Below, piece by piece: positions 1 to 10,312 of a stretch of 64,000 nucleotides of DNA (position 1 is the stretch's first letter; each line of letters starts with the position of its first letter). This DNA is from Brassica napus (lineage: Eukaryota > Streptophyta > Magnoliopsida > Brassicales > Brassicaceae). The stretch spans positions 8,446,335 to 8,510,334 of the forward strand of contig NC_063438.1 of the NCBI RefSeq assembly GCF_020379485.1, read 5' to 3'. The notes beneath the pieces are model-generated. The model saw nothing but the letters and a program-made list of their open reading frames with translations, searched no databases and was not told the DNA's origin. Made by a program: the position numbers and the translations under genes.

Positions 1-342
1 AGAATGCAAGGACTGGTGTCGTATCGATGTTCGGAAAGGTTCAATCGCTACACAGCGACCAAACTTTGGCTCGAGCCCGGTCGCTACGTAGCGACCGAGC
101 GAGACGAGTGCTCGGTCGCTACGTAGCGACCGAGCTTTGGCTCGAGCTCGGTCGCTACGTAGCGACCGAGCGGGACGATCGCTCGGTCGCTACGTAGCGA
201 CCGAGCTTGGCTGAGCTCGGTCGCTACGTAGCGACCGAGCTTGGCTGAGCTCGGTCGCTACGTAGCGACCGAGCGGGACGGTCGCTCGGTCGCTACGTAG
301 CGACCGAGCTTTGACTCGAGCTTGGTCGCTACGTAGCGACCT
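1..342. repeat. GC-rich palindromic repeat array, nine copies
   Basis: About nine copies of a near-perfect palindrome, core GGTCGCTACGTAGCGACC, near positions 45, 78, 111, 148, 182, 216, 249, 285 and 322. Spacing is 30-37 bp. Spacers are variants of gagcTTGGCTgagc or gagCGGGACGgtcg. Each copy can fold into a hairpin centred on TACGTA; the first (CGCTACACAGCGACC) and last are degenerate. The block is cut by the window start. I associate it with Brassica dispersed repeats, possibly part of a gypsy-type element, but no coding region here proves that. Confidence 0.85.
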
Positions 343-492
343 GTTTCGAGCCTTCGTCGGACATCTCGATTCTTTCTTCCGTAAAGCTTTTTCGTAAGAA
401 AGAGTCTATTTTCGAAAAGTACTCTTCGGAGAAATTCTTACTTTCTTCCTCGGATGTTTTGGATATTAAATTTGTCGTAACCGTTTTTAACC
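343..492. other. Short spacer between palindrome array and DUF4283 frame
   Basis: Thymidine-rich sequence with repeated TTCGTAAGAAAG/TTTCGAAAAG-like words. It is probably part of the same repetitive element as the palindrome array. No gene is seen. Confidence 0.4.
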
Positions 493-1263
493 CTAACATT
501 CACCATTAATCACAACCCCTCTGTAGCTCCTGGCTCGATCCTCTCTCCTGCCCACCGGCTCATCTCTGATATCTTTCTTCTTCTCTGTGCTCTTTGGATT
601 CAGTGGGCATAGATCTTCCTCGTGACAGAGACTAAAACAGAGTTTACAGAAGCCAAACAGTTTCTCGTATTTAAGAGAAACCGACACCTCTTCCTCATCA
701 TAAAATTCTCCCCCTTTGAACTCCACAGTTGTCTCCAATGTTAGCTCCTTAAAGCCATCAACCACGACACGCATCTTTCCATAGTCCAAATCCACGTCCG
801 TTGTCTCGCCACTCGCATCTCCGATGCTCTGAAATGCTGGTGTTGACCAGAACTCTGTTGGGAGACCCTCCACTTTGATCCAAAAAGGAATTTCTGATGG
901 GAAAGTTCTTGACATTCTTGGCTGCCACCGAGCCACTGAGATCATCCAGTAATCAAAATGGTATGGTTGTGACTCCAAAACCGCTTCAATGTCCTCCTCC
1001 TTCTCAAAATGGAACTGGAACATCCCCTTTCCCAAATCTGCACCCGTCACCCTCTCCTCCACCTTCCATATCTTCGGAATCATCACCAATAGCGCACCAA
1101 TCTTTTGTTTCTCCGGGTTCATGCACCGCCCAATCAAGGTCATAGCATAACTCTTGATCAAATCAGAGTTGTCAAAGTGGGGAACAGAAACCTTCAGCTT
1201 TTTGCGGACCCCTTCTCCAGTCGTTGAAACGCCCCCCTTTCCCACAAGTTGACCCTGATTCAT
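493..1263 (-). CDS. DUF4283/zinc-knuckle protein, LINE-associated, probably a retroelement remnant
   Basis: An open frame runs to a TAG at 493-495. The first ATG in frame is at 1261-1263 (MNQGQLVGKGG), giving 256 residues; the frame is open further upstream to about 1479 but has no ATG there. The N-terminal half has the DUF4283 pattern (LIGRCMNP, then FQFHFEKEEDIEAVL, then WMISVARWQP, then PFWIKVEGLP). The C-terminal part has an exact CX2CX4HX4C zinc knuckle (CKLCFSLCHEEDLC), followed by a basic/acidic tail. In Brassicaceae this pair is found in ORF1-like proteins of LINE elements and in many orphan copies. No reverse transcriptase follows within the window, so this is either a truncated element or a stand-alone copy. 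Nucleic-acid binding is inferred from the zinc knuckle only. Confidence 0.7.
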   Translation of the reverse strand: MNQGQLVGKGGVSTTGEGVRKKLKVSVPHFDNSDLIKSYAMTLIGRCMNPEKQKIGALLVMIPKIWKVEERVTGADLGKGMFQFHFEKEEDIEAVLESQPYHFDYWMISVARWQPRMSRTFPSEIPFWIKVEGLPTEFWSTPAFQSIGDASGETTDVDLDYGKMRVVVDGFKELTLETTVEFKGGEFYDEEEVSVSLKYEKLFGFCKLCFSLCHEEDLCPLNPKSTEKKKDIRDEPVGRREDRARSYRGVVINGEC

Positions 1264-1528
1264 AGTCGCCAGAAAAGGAATAAGCACCCACCAGTTTCGT
1301 AAGATAGAAAAAAAGAACTTTGAAAATATGAATCTATAGCTCAAGACCCATTCCCTTATATATTGATACAAACTCGAATCGATATTGATCTTGAAATCTA
1401 GGCCATAAATAACCCCTCCATTCCACTTGATTCGTAAAATCGTAATCATCCGATTGCTTAACGAAATCAAAGTTTCCAACTTTCCATCAGTATTGAAAAC
1501 CCAAATCCAGACTTTCCAAACTCCATAG

Positions 1529-1810
1529 TCACAGAATCGACTTATAGAAAAAAAAATCCCCCACTAGGAGAAGGAAGGTTCTCGTTGTGAAGATAACAAG
1601 AGCCTTACCTCGAATCTTCCATGATTGAGTCTCCCAATTCCAGATTTCCACCGATCCGAAATCATTACCCAATTGAACCTCCATAACTCCCAAAATCCGT
1701 ATCACCACAAATCCATCTTGATTCCATACCCTGCCGATCGCGAAAGGAAGAAAGATCTCCCTGCAAATCCCAATTTCCCCATCAGTACCAGGATCCCATC
1801 CATGAAACAT
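1529..1810 (-). CDS. Small ORF upstream of the DUF4283 frame
   Basis: 93-residue frame starting ATG at 1810 (MFHGWDPGTDG) and ending at 1529. It lies just upstream of the DUF4283 frame on the same strand and is rich in W, G and F. It is unrecognised. It may be part of the leader of the same retroelement or the product of a frameshift from it. The A-run at about 1547-1555 lies near its 3' end. Confidence 0.3.
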   Translation of the reverse strand: MFHGWDPGTDGEIGICREIFLPFAIGRVWNQDGFVVIRILGVMEVQLGNDFGSVEIWNWETQSWKIRGKALVIFTTRTFLLLVGDFFFYKSIL

Positions 1811-1830
1811 ATTTGAGACCCTAGAAAATC

Positions 1831-2454
1831 GCCATTATCGTCGCCTTTTTTGTTAGAGAATATAAATAAAATTCTCCTCCTCCTCCTTTTCGTTATCTAT
1901 ATCGTTTTGATGGGCTTTTCATATCAAAAATTGGCTGAAAAAACACTGTATACGCACTACAAAAGAAGTGCATATTAAATCACTTAAAATGTATCACAAA
2001 AATAGTGATTGTATTTTAAATTATTTATTTATATAAATCATATCATCATACAATAACTAAAAAGAAAATATCCTCATCAAGGAGGCCCTCCACGTCGGCA
2101 TTTAATTCACACCACTTATGAGTTGCCACGTTTGCTTAAACTCCACGTCCTTTACAAATTGGACAAAGCAAAACCAATCCGTATGCATTTTTCAGGCCCG
2201 AGTTTTTTAAGTATTGTTTGTGTAACATAAGCCCATTCTCAACCCACAAAATTTACGAACAAACTTATCTTCTATCTACAGGCGGTGTCCCATCTCTTCG
2301 TCTACTGTTATCCTAACCTCACCGCACGTTCCAAGTCGCCGTATAAAGGCTCCCATCCACAACAATGATTCATCAAATCGAATTAATTAATGTAGCTCTT
2401 CACATCCCTTATCTTCCCCAAACTTATCTATCCTCTTTTTGATTCTCACCACTC
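1831..2454. other. Non-coding spacer with clustered ACGT cores
   Basis: No convincing reading frame. Between 2090 and 2155 there are three ACGT cores in CACGT context (ccacgtcggc, gccacgtttg, ccacgtcctt). A TATA-like GTATAAAGG lies near 2341. This resembles a plant promoter, but the copia element starts at 2455 and no coding start follows before it. The possible downstream part beyond the element (after 7010) is not clearly a gene on the plus strand. Confidence 0.35.
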
Positions 2455-2700
2455 TATAAGCCTTAGATTATATATGAACTCAATATAAAGAAACTCTTCT
2501 TTATTAACTTAAGAAACTTCTCAAAAGTTAAGTTCTCAATCTCAATCTCTAAAACTCATGTGTTATGCAACACTCTCGCATATACTATATATAGAGATTA
2601 ATGTTTCCATATTTCCTAAACTCTTAGGAAGTAACTTTCCTAAATACATTAGGATTGCTTTAACTTCTTCTCTAAGTTAACTTCATGTTTATCTGTAACA
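2455..2700 (-). repeat. 3' LTR of copia element
   Basis: The LTR starts TGTTACAGAT at 2700, right after the purine tract, and ends at 2455. It differs from the 5' LTR by a few substitutions and one- to two-base indels. Confidence 0.9.
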
Positions 2701-4232
2701 TTCTCCCCTTTAAACTTGAAGTTAGCTTCTTCAACATCTTGAACTCCCACAAGATCTTTCATTTCCTTGAACTTGATTCTTCCTAATGCTTTAGTTAGAA
2801 TATCTGCCTTTTGTTCAGCTCCTGGTATGTGTTGGACGTCGACTAGCTCGTTCTCAATGCACTCTCGGATAAAGTGATATCGTTTGTGTATATGCTTGCT
2901 GCGACCATGGAAGACCGGGTTCTTTGTGAGTGCTATAGCTAATTTGTTGTCAAGCCATATTACCACCTTCTCATTCGTTTTTCCAAGAAATTCTTCTAGG
3001 AGTTCTTGAAGCCATATGGCTTGTTTGGCAGCCTCGGTTGCAGCCATAAACTCAGCCTCACATGATGACAGAGCCACATTCTCTTGCTTTTGAGAACACC
3101 AAGTGATTGGACAATCATTCAGGTAGAATATGTGGCCTGTAGTGCTTCTTCCGTCATATTCGTCGATGTTGTGGTTTGAATCACTGAATCCCTTGAGTAC
3201 AATCCCGCTTGTTTGCTTGTACACGAGGCCTAACGATGTCGTCCCTTTTAGATATCTCAAAACGGGTTTTAATGCTGCGCCATGTGATGCTTTAGGATCA
3301 TGCATGTATCTGCTGAGAAGTCCTACACTGAATGATAGGTACGGGCGAGTGTGGAGTAGGTAGCGTAAGCACCCAATCTTACGTCTAAAGTCTTTCTCGT
3401 CGATGCTCTCTTCATCTGCCGCCTTTGATACCTTCAGACCAAATTCCATAGGAGTTTGCGTGGCATTACACTCGGCCATACCTGCTTCACTTAGGATCTT
3501 GTTCGCATATCTTCGCTGATTCAACGTGATCCTCCCTTCTTCTTGATACACTTCAATACCAAGGTAGTAGCTCAATAGCCCGAGACCACTCATCTCAAAG
3601 TTACTTGACATCTCCCTTTTAAACTCGCATATCAGGCCCTGATCAGCACCAGTTATCAGAAGATCGTCAACATATACGGCCACGAGAAGACAACGATTTT
3701 CCTCTTGCTTGCGGTACAATGCAGGTTCTTTCGAACATCTCGTAAACTTCAGCTGTCCAAGAACTTTGTTGAGCTTCTCGTTCCATGCCCTAGGGGCTTG
3801 TCTCAGACCATACAAGGCTTTATTAAGTTTATATACCTTATCTTCTTCTCCTTCTACCTCAAAGCCCTCAGGTTGCTTGACATATACCTCCTCTTTTATT
3901 TCTCCAAGGAGGAAAGCGGTCTTGACATCTAAGTGATGGATTTCCCATCCATTTGATGCAGCTAGAGCAATAATGAACCTAACAGTTTCAATGCGCGCAA
4001 CTGGTGCGAAGACTTCCTCGAAGTCAATACCATGACGTTGAATATATCCTTTTGCTACTAGTCTCGATTTATGTTTGTTGATTCTCCCGTCTGCGTTCCG
4101 TTTGATCTTGAAAATCCACTTTAAACCAATTGGTTTGGCTCCTGGTGGAAGATCAACGAGATCCCATGTCTTGTTCTTCACAATCGATTTGATATCTTCT
4201 TCACAGGCATCACGCCATACCTTCTCTTCCAT
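2649..4232 (-). CDS. Copia pol C-terminal part: reverse transcriptase and RNase H
   Basis: Open frame of 527 codons on the minus strand, the C-terminal half of a Ty1/copia polyprotein. It starts with the RVT_2 signature (WKDACEEDI-like, then KWIFKIK, then RLVAKGY, then [11 protein letters not shown]). It contains the catalytic YVDDLL motif at about residue 187 and the YLGIE block, and goes on to RNase H with FSDSNH and the SSCEAEFMA motif and the C-terminal [12 protein letters not shown] and [13 protein letters not shown] blocks. It ends inside the 3' LTR side, as is normal for copia. The first residues lie inside the RT domain, not at a natural start; the upstream polyprotein is broken. The product would copy the element RNA into DNA in virus-like particles if a full polyprotein were made. 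Confidence 0.92.
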   Translation of the reverse strand: MEEKVWRDACEEDIKSIVKNKTWDLVDLPPGAKPIGLKWIFKIKRNADGRINKHKSRLVAKGYIQRHGIDFEEVFAPVARIETVRFIIALAASNGWEIHHLDVKTAFLLGEIKEEVYVKQPEGFEVEGEEDKVYKLNKALYGLRQAPRAWNEKLNKVLGQLKFTRCSKEPALYRKQEENRCLLVAVYVDDLLITGADQGLICEFKREMSSNFEMSGLGLLSYYLGIEVYQEEGRITLNQRRYANKILSEAGMAECNATQTPMEFGLKVSKAADEESIDEKDFRRKIGCLRYLLHTRPYLSFSVGLLSRYMHDPKASHGAALKPVLRYLKGTTSLGLVYKQTSGIVLKGFSDSNHNIDEYDGRSTTGHIFYLNDCPITWCSQKQENVALSSCEAEFMAATEAAKQAIWLQELLEEFLGKTNEKVVIWLDNKLAIALTKNPVFHGRSKHIHKRYHFIRECIENELVDVQHIPGAEQKADILTKALGRIKFKEMKDLVGVQDVEEANFKFKGENVTDKHEVNLEKKLKQS

Positions 4233-6723
4233 TGCGCTTTCGAAATCCCACGGTTCTTCGTTTAACAGAAGTAAGAGACGCTCTCCTTCCTCTTCTGCAA
4301 GAAGGATATAATCATCGAGATAAGCAGGTGTTTTACTGATTATGTTTGACCTTCGAGGTTGGTAATGCTCTGTTTCTTCATCGGTTTCCTCTTGAGAGTT
4401 GTGCTTATCTCCTCGACTCCATCTTCGTGCACAACACTGCTACTAGGTTAAATGTTGCTTGATTCCTCAAGTCCTTGATTCCCATACTCTCCAAACGTAA
4501 CTGTAAGTGTTTTTGTGTTCTTGGCTTCTTCACTACCAGTTTTGTTCCATTCTCATGTTTTATCTTCTTCAAATACTACGTCTCTGCTCACGAATATTCA
4601 TTGTTATCTGGGATCAAATAGCCTATATGCTTTAGAGCCGGGCTCGGTCCCGAGGTGTACTAGAGTGCGAGACCTACTATCCACTTTTCTCAAGCTCTTT
4701 GACTCTATTTTAGCATGCACAATACATCCAAACACTCGCAGATGTTGGATATTAGGTTTCTTTTCTTGAACGCTTCATACGGGGTTTGACTGCTCATGTT
4801 TTCGTCGCTAATCGGTTTATGAGATAGGTTGAGTGTCTTACCGCTTCTCCCCATAGGTAGTTTGGCACTTGCATGTGAGTTAAGATGCTCCTTGTCATCT
4901 CTAACAAGGTTCGGTTACGTCTCTCTACTACTCCGTTCTGTTATGGCGTGTATGGGGCGGTTAGGTGTCTTTGTATGCCTGATACTTCGCAGAAATCTCG
5001 AAACTCTGAGCTTGTGAACTCTCCCCCTCTATCTGTTCTCAATGTCTTAATGGTTGCACCGGTCTCCTGTTCCACAATCTTCTTAAACCGCACAAATTTG
5101 TCGAAAGCTTCTCCCTTCTCTTTCAAGAGAATAGACCACATGTAATGCGAGTGATCGTCTATGAGCACAAGATATATATCTGCTTCTTCCTGCAGTGGGT
5201 GGTGTTATTGGCCCGCAGAGATCAGCGTGTACGATCTCCAGGATTGTAGATGCACGATATGAGGTTGAAGTTTGAAAGGGTCGCCTTGTTTGCTTTGCAC
5301 GCAAGCAAGATTCACATGTGTCCTTTCTCGACTTTCAACTGAGGGAGTCCGGTAACGAGCTCCTCTCTTACCATGGTTTTCATAGCATTGTTTCCAAGGT
5401 GTCCTAGACGTGCATGCCAGACAGAGAATTCACATTGTAGTTGGGTTTGTAGGCACTTTGATTATTCTATCTCCATCACCACTTTGTATAATCGATTCCT
5501 TGCTCTTGAGGCTTTCACAATCATATTACCATCCTTATCGTGTAAGGTCAGGTAGTTCTCTTTCATCCTTACGTCACATCCCGATTCCATGGCCTGTCCG
5601 AGAATGATGATATTACTCTTAAGTGCTGGGATGAAGTAGACATCTGCAAGAATTTTTCTTTCCCGTCTTGACTTATAAACAAATAGATCCTTTGAATGTC
5701 TATTCTTGATTCATCTCCAAACCGAACCTTTCCAGTGATTGTTTCGTCGATAGAGTTGAAGTAGCTTCGATTTCCAGTCATGTGATTGCTGGCTCAGTTC
5801 TCTAAATACCATATTCTATCGCCATCGGTACTGGATTCAAATTCTTTGAGATTCACATTACGTTCATTGAGGTAAACGATTTCATGCATCATGAGCCTAT
5901 CGGCTTCTTGGGTCTCGTCTCCATCCCTACTCTCAGTTGTCTCTTGTAATTGAGTATCTATCAGGACATGAGGCTGCAAAGTGTCATATTTTATCACATC
6001 TGTAACAAGTGATCTTCGTCGCGTCTCGACTGTCCCATAATATCGGCAACCTCGACCACGCCCTCTGTATTCTCCATACTCGCGTTGTGTTTGTTGTTCT
6101 GAATTAGCGTACATGAGTTTGCTTTGACTCCTCTGTGTATCTTCTTCTTCATCATGAATACGTTCTTCGTATGTTTTCAACGACCTACAATGTCTTCGAA
6201 GCTTGTAGTCTTCAATACAACATCTGTTCTATGGAGGCAATGATGTGAATGTACTTCTTACGTGGTAAACACGATAAGAACTTCTTCACGAGCTTTGATT
6301 CATCCATACTTTCGCCTAATGCAGCTGACTTTGATGATAATTCTGATAGCTTGGCCAGAAAGTCATCAATCTATCAGTGTCCTTCATCTTTAAGCGGTCG
6401 AATTCAGTCATTAGGGTTTGTAGTCGCGCCTCTCGAACTCTATCTCCCACATAACGAGTTTTGATCGCATCCCATACTTTCCTTGCGGTGTCGAGTCCTC
6501 CAGTTTTGTAAGATCATTGTTTCCGGGATGGACTGAAACTGAAGAGCCGTCGCAATATCATTCTTTCGCTCTCAGCAGATTCATTCTCAATTATCTCCCA
6601 TACCTTATGAACCCTAAGTAAGAGCTTCATTCGAATTGACCACACGGTGTAGTTCGTTGCCGTCAGCATCGGGCAACTGATAGAGGATGATCCGCCATCC
6701 TTCTTAACCGTTGTAGTAACCAA
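4233..6723 (-). pseudogene. Copia gag, protease and integrase, interrupted
   Basis: Several minus-strand frames give the upstream polyprotein in pieces. 6514-6723 is the gag start ([11 protein letters not shown], then [17 protein letters not shown]). 5794-6180 is a stretch with an RGRGRG run, ending WYLEN just before a SNHMTGN protease-type block (5569-5781). 5083-5304 is the GAG-pre-integrase/integrase start (EIVHADLCGPI). 4941-5168 is the integrase core with DDHSHYMW and the DRGGEF block. Frame changes and stops separate the pieces, so no single polyprotein can be read. Order and spacing match a standard copia element. Confidence 0.85.
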
Positions 6724-6762
6724 ATCACCCGTCTCTGATCGATTTTTCTCTCTGATACCAAA

Positions 6763-7010
6763 TATAAGCCTTAGATTATATATAGAAACTCAATATAAAG
6801 AAACTCTTCTTTATTAACTTAAGAAATTTCTCAAAACTTAAGTTCTCAATCTCAATCTCTAAAACTTATATGTTATGCAACACTCTTGGATATACTATAT
6901 ATAGAGATTAATGTTTCCATATTTCCTAAACTCTTAGGAAGTAACTTTCCTAATACATTAGGATTGCTTTAACTTCTTCTCTAAGTTAACTTCATGTTTA
7001 TCTCTAAACA
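6763..7010 (-). repeat. 5' LTR of copia element
   Basis: The LTR starts TGTTTAGAGAT at 7010 and runs leftwards to 6763. The primer-binding site follows directly. It aligns along its whole length with the other LTR. Confidence 0.9.
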
Positions 7011-7118
7011 CTCCCACAGGGCCACCAAAAGAAATCCCATGCATCAATCAAAGAAACGTCAAAATATACGAGATGGCTCTGGCTTCTCTCTCTAATCTTC
7101 AAGGCTGTTGTCCCAGGC

Positions 7119-7247
7119 TTAGGGGGGCGCGAAGCTGAACTTCAGTTGACATCCTTCGAACAGATACTCACAAGTTCCTTCGTTGATCATCTGTTTGCTG
7201 ACCCTCTTACTCTTTATTTTCATATTTTCTGCTACTAATCCCGACAC
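7119..7247 (-). pseudogene. Possible terminal exon of an unidentified gene, minus strand
   Basis: A candidate acceptor (AACAGCAG, plus-strand 7248-7255) is followed by exactly 43 codons ending in TAA at 7119-7121. The peptide contains SGLVAENMKIK and ends EYLFEGCQLKFSFAPP. I do not recognise the protein. The frame is clean from acceptor to stop, which supports a real exon, but no preceding exon could be found on this strand. The complete Helitron at 7417 would lie in the preceding intron, and the copia LTR begins 110 bp downstream of the stop. An opposing short frame (ATG at 7073, MALASLSNLQGCC, stop after 21 codons) is less likely. Confidence 0.35.
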
Positions 7248-7416
7248 CTGCTGTTAAAATTAACACACTGTTATTCATACCATCGGGTTCAATCCAATAA
7301 AATTATTAATTGAATATGCGAAATCTTCGAAGTAGAAAATCTGGAGTAGTGCACAACACATATGTTTACAGTTGAGTTTGCTCAATTCTGTTACGCCAAA
7401 TAACTGTAAGTTCATA

Positions 7417-8428
7417 TCTCTTATATACTAATCACAAGTCACTACACCAATAATATTTTGCCACATAGATCAAGAAATAAAGAGTTTAAATACAAAAACA
7501 AATGAAAAAATGCAAAACAAAATATTTACGCAAGAGACAAAAATCAAAAATATTATCATTCCATTTTGCGGAGCAGTTCCTCTTTCTAAACTCCATGATC
7601 ACACCACTCACTCTCCTAATAACTATCTCTATTTTCCTTTAAATACTTTTTGAAGTTATCCAATGACCGATTGTTAACTGACACTTTTGTCTCTTTCTCT
7701 AATCACAAATCTGATGTGGGTATGGATTGATTCTTCCCAGAGGTAAATAGTTAATTTGTGTCATTTTTATGCTCTTGCTTCATCTATTTTCTTCTACGGC
7801 CTTTAATCATGTCACTTTTCGCATTCAAGGTTTTCTTCAAAAGATCAAGCTTATATTCTGAAATATGAAAAAGTTACTTTCTATTTTGCTCCCTTTCAAA
7901 AATCTCTATTCTGGTTTTTTCTAACGTTTATATGCTTGAAGAGATCGTATCCTATTACTAATTAGTATTGATTGATGCAGAAACTGAAAAATGTAAAAAG
8001 AGAGAAACTCCAACGCTTATTGAAAACTATCAGCAAACTAAAATTACAGGTATATTATAGTTTTACTAACTTTTTTGTCCTAACGAATGATCATATTTTG
8101 CATGGTTTCCATGACACTGATATACGACAACTTCTTAGATTTGTGAAAGGCCATTTGAATAGGAATTATATATCTTCTTTTGTTTTTTTACTAAAATATT
8201 GAGAAAAAATGAGAACAGATTCCTAATTCATATAACTTTTAAAGTAAAAACAATCATGTTTGAATTGACTTATATAAGTGAGATTTTATATTTCTTGGTT
8301 TATCTATTACAGTGAATAGGTAACTAAATATAATATTTGTTTTGATGATGTTTTTAGTTATTAAGTTTTGATCAGATAATTTAGAAAACAATGAATTGAC
8401 CCATGCATAGCATGGGAGCTAATACTAG
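7417..8428 (+). mobile_element. Complete non-autonomous Helitron
   Basis: The 5' end is TCTCTTATATACTAA, starting with TC directly after an A. The 3' end is CTAG at 8425-8428, directly before a T, so the insertion site is AT as expected for Helitrons. Eight bases upstream of the CTAG is a perfect 7-bp-stem hairpin, CCCATGC-ATA-GCATGGG (8400-8416). The element is 1012 bp, AT-rich, and has no Rep/helicase frame. It carries an exon-like segment (next entry). The same 5' terminus appears inside the tandem array near 53286, 55920, 58556 and 63854. Confidence 0.88.
7981..8049 (+). pseudogene. Exon-like fragment carried by the Helitron
   Basis: A 69-bp segment bounded by a good acceptor (GATGCAG) and a good donor (ACAG|GTATAT). 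It is open in more than one frame, one reading KLKNVKREKLQRLLKTISKL. It is probably a captured exon; the parent gene is not recognised and the true frame is unknown. Confidence 0.35.
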
Positions 8429-8655
8429 TTTTTATTGTAAAATTGAAGTCTGTTTATTTATTTTGGGCCTGCACTTTCGTCTGTATATGGAGAGAAATAT
8501 GTTATGATTCGAACTGAGGCTCTTTGTACTATCAGATGTACTATCAGATCGATTGAAATATGATTTATATTGTAAATTGAGTTGTGCTCTAAATCATATT
8601 TCTGTGACAAAGATTGGTTTTTTTCTTATGTTCCAATTTATGTTTTTTTTTTCAG

Positions 8656-8700
8656 CCTGCAAAGCCTGAGACTGTGACCAAGCGGAGTCAGGTGGCTTAA
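8656..8700 (+). pseudogene. Possible last exon (PAKPETVTKRSQVA), unidentified
   Basis: A strong polypyrimidine tract and CAG acceptor precede 14 codons and a TAA at 8698-8700. It lies outside the Helitron, so it belongs to the flanking DNA. A further acceptor-preceded open stretch (9260-9510) follows. This may be a decayed gene on the plus strand; no family was recognised. Confidence 0.25.
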
Positions 8701-10312
8701 TCAAGGAGAAGAATAATTTCATAAGGCATCCTCATATGTCTGCTTCATAAATTGTCTATACATGATAAGAATGTCACCAATAGAGGTTGCAGAGATCTGA
8801 CTGTAACTTTGGTAGATATACAGTGGTATTCCATTTATAGTTTTTGGTTGTCATACAATGGGATTTGAGCGTAAATGTTGCGCTCCACTGAATAAGGCAC
8901 TTCTTCTAAATTGAGCAGATGAATAAAGAAAATGGGTGCAAAAGTACATAGGGTGCAAAAGTATATGGAGCAATAAAGAAAATTAGAAATGGAACTTATT
9001 TAAGAAAACAGAATTGTGTTGATCCAATCGCTACTGGGTATCTAAGGGTTACTCTTACGTTTTGGTTGAACTTGCATTTTATTGATTAATGTCATTGAGG
9101 AATATACTGTTCACTTCCTTCTTATAAAACCATCAGCAAGTATAAATATGTTTCTGTCATGACAGCTTTTCGCCTAGTTCATAGCTAAGAAGGAACAATT
9201 GATAACATGGTTGCTTGATTGCCTTGGTTAATCACTAGGTCTCTTAACTTTGGTGCAGCTTCAACAATTACGTCAAAAGAAGTCTGTCACAAACACTGCT
9301 CATAAACAACAACCCGAAAGGCAGTACAAGCCAAGTACAATCCTCCAATCAGAAGCTCCGTCTATTTGTGGCAGCGTGAGGAGCTACATACCTAAGTCTC
9401 ATGTGAATATCAGTGATAAGATTATTAACTCCCCCACAAACTTCTGCAAATGTATCACCTTACGAGTATGTTCCAGTCCATGGTTCATTATCAGAACCTC
9501 ATATGTATGAGATAATCGGCTGAAATATTTATCTAATACAATCCCTTAGCTTACCCACGGCCGGCACTGTAGGAAGCTTGGATTATTTTTGATCCCTCTT
9601 TGCTCTCCACTACTACGACCTTTACAATGTTCGATTATTTTCACAGCTCACAAGCAAAAGAATGTTTATGCTTATACATATGTTCTTGAAATTGTTTATC
9701 TAATGCTAAAATATAAATCAGCATTTATAATGATGAGAGATCGGAAGATGACAGATGTGTACATCACTTTTTCTGAGTTGAGAAAAACCACATGCTTGAT
9801 TGTTGATTTGGTACACGATAAGTTTTATATTCTTTCAACCACTAAAATAGATCTTTAACTAACAAAACATTTTAAAGTATGAAATTTTCAGAAAAAAAAT
9901 TATCAGAATAAAGTTAAAATCAATATTAAATTACTAGCAGCAAGAAAATTCAGATTAAAATTATTTTAATATCTAAGTTAAATTTATTTAAGTGAAATTT
10001 GTGTAATAAAACTTTCATATGCATGAAACTGAATTTAGAAAATTTTTAGGAATCATGTAAATATTTTAACTAACAAAATAGTGTCCTAAGAATGTAAAAT
10101 CACTATCAATATAAACTTAAAATCATTGGTAGTGATTAACATTTATAAACGAAAAATCTATCAAATTTATATCACAATATAAAAAAACTGCCAAGTTACA
10201 ACCAAACAAAGAAAACTGAAGACAGCAATAACTAATTAATAAACATATAGAGATATAACAGAATTATTATAATTAAACATATATAGAATATAAAAACATA
10301 TACAGTAGAACC
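8701..10312. other. AT-rich spacer with only weak coding signals
   Basis: Apart from the open stretch at 9260-9510, I see no gene, no RNA gene and no clear element ends. From 9840 the sequence becomes strongly AT-rich. Confidence 0.4.
9260..9510 (+). pseudogene. Open stretch after a splice acceptor, unidentified
   Basis: After GGTGCAG, a frame reads LQQLRQKKSVTNTAHKQQPE and continues for about 80 codons to a stop at 9508-9510. The composition (Q, S, K, T) suggests a low-complexity protein segment. It may be an exon of the same decayed gene as 8656-8700. It could also be chance. Confidence 0.2.

Larger units (their letters stand above)
2455..7010 (-). mobile_element. Ty1/copia LTR retrotransposon, near full length, minus strand
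   Basis: Two direct repeats of about 247 bp flank the element: 2455-2700 (3' LTR) and 6763-7010 (5' LTR). They differ by about seven substitutions and three small indels, roughly 96% identity, so the insertion is fairly recent. Next to the 5' LTR is a primer-binding site, TGGTATCAGAGAG on the minus strand (about 6748-6760), complementary to initiator tRNA-Met as is usual for plant copia elements. A polypurine tract (AAAGGGGAGAA) sits just before the 3' LTR at about 2701-2712. LTRs begin TGTT. No clear 5-bp target duplication: the flanks read cactc and ctccc. Domain order on the minus strand is gag, protease, integrase, RT, RNase H. RT-RNase H is open; gag to integrase is interrupted by stops and shifts, so the copy is not autonomous as written. 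Confidence 0.93.

Noticed and set aside
1..342. CRISPR-like array (palindromic repeats with spacers)
   Set aside because: Plant nuclear context, spacers are themselves repeated variants, and there are no cas genes.
897..1145. Plus-strand frame of 82 codons rich in Pro/Ser
   Set aside because: Antisense to the DUF4283/zinc-knuckle frame, which has clear family motifs.
8656..9510. A single intact gene joining the exon-like pieces at 7981, 8656 and 9260
   Set aside because: The first piece lies inside the Helitron, the second ends in a stop, and phases cannot be joined into one frame.
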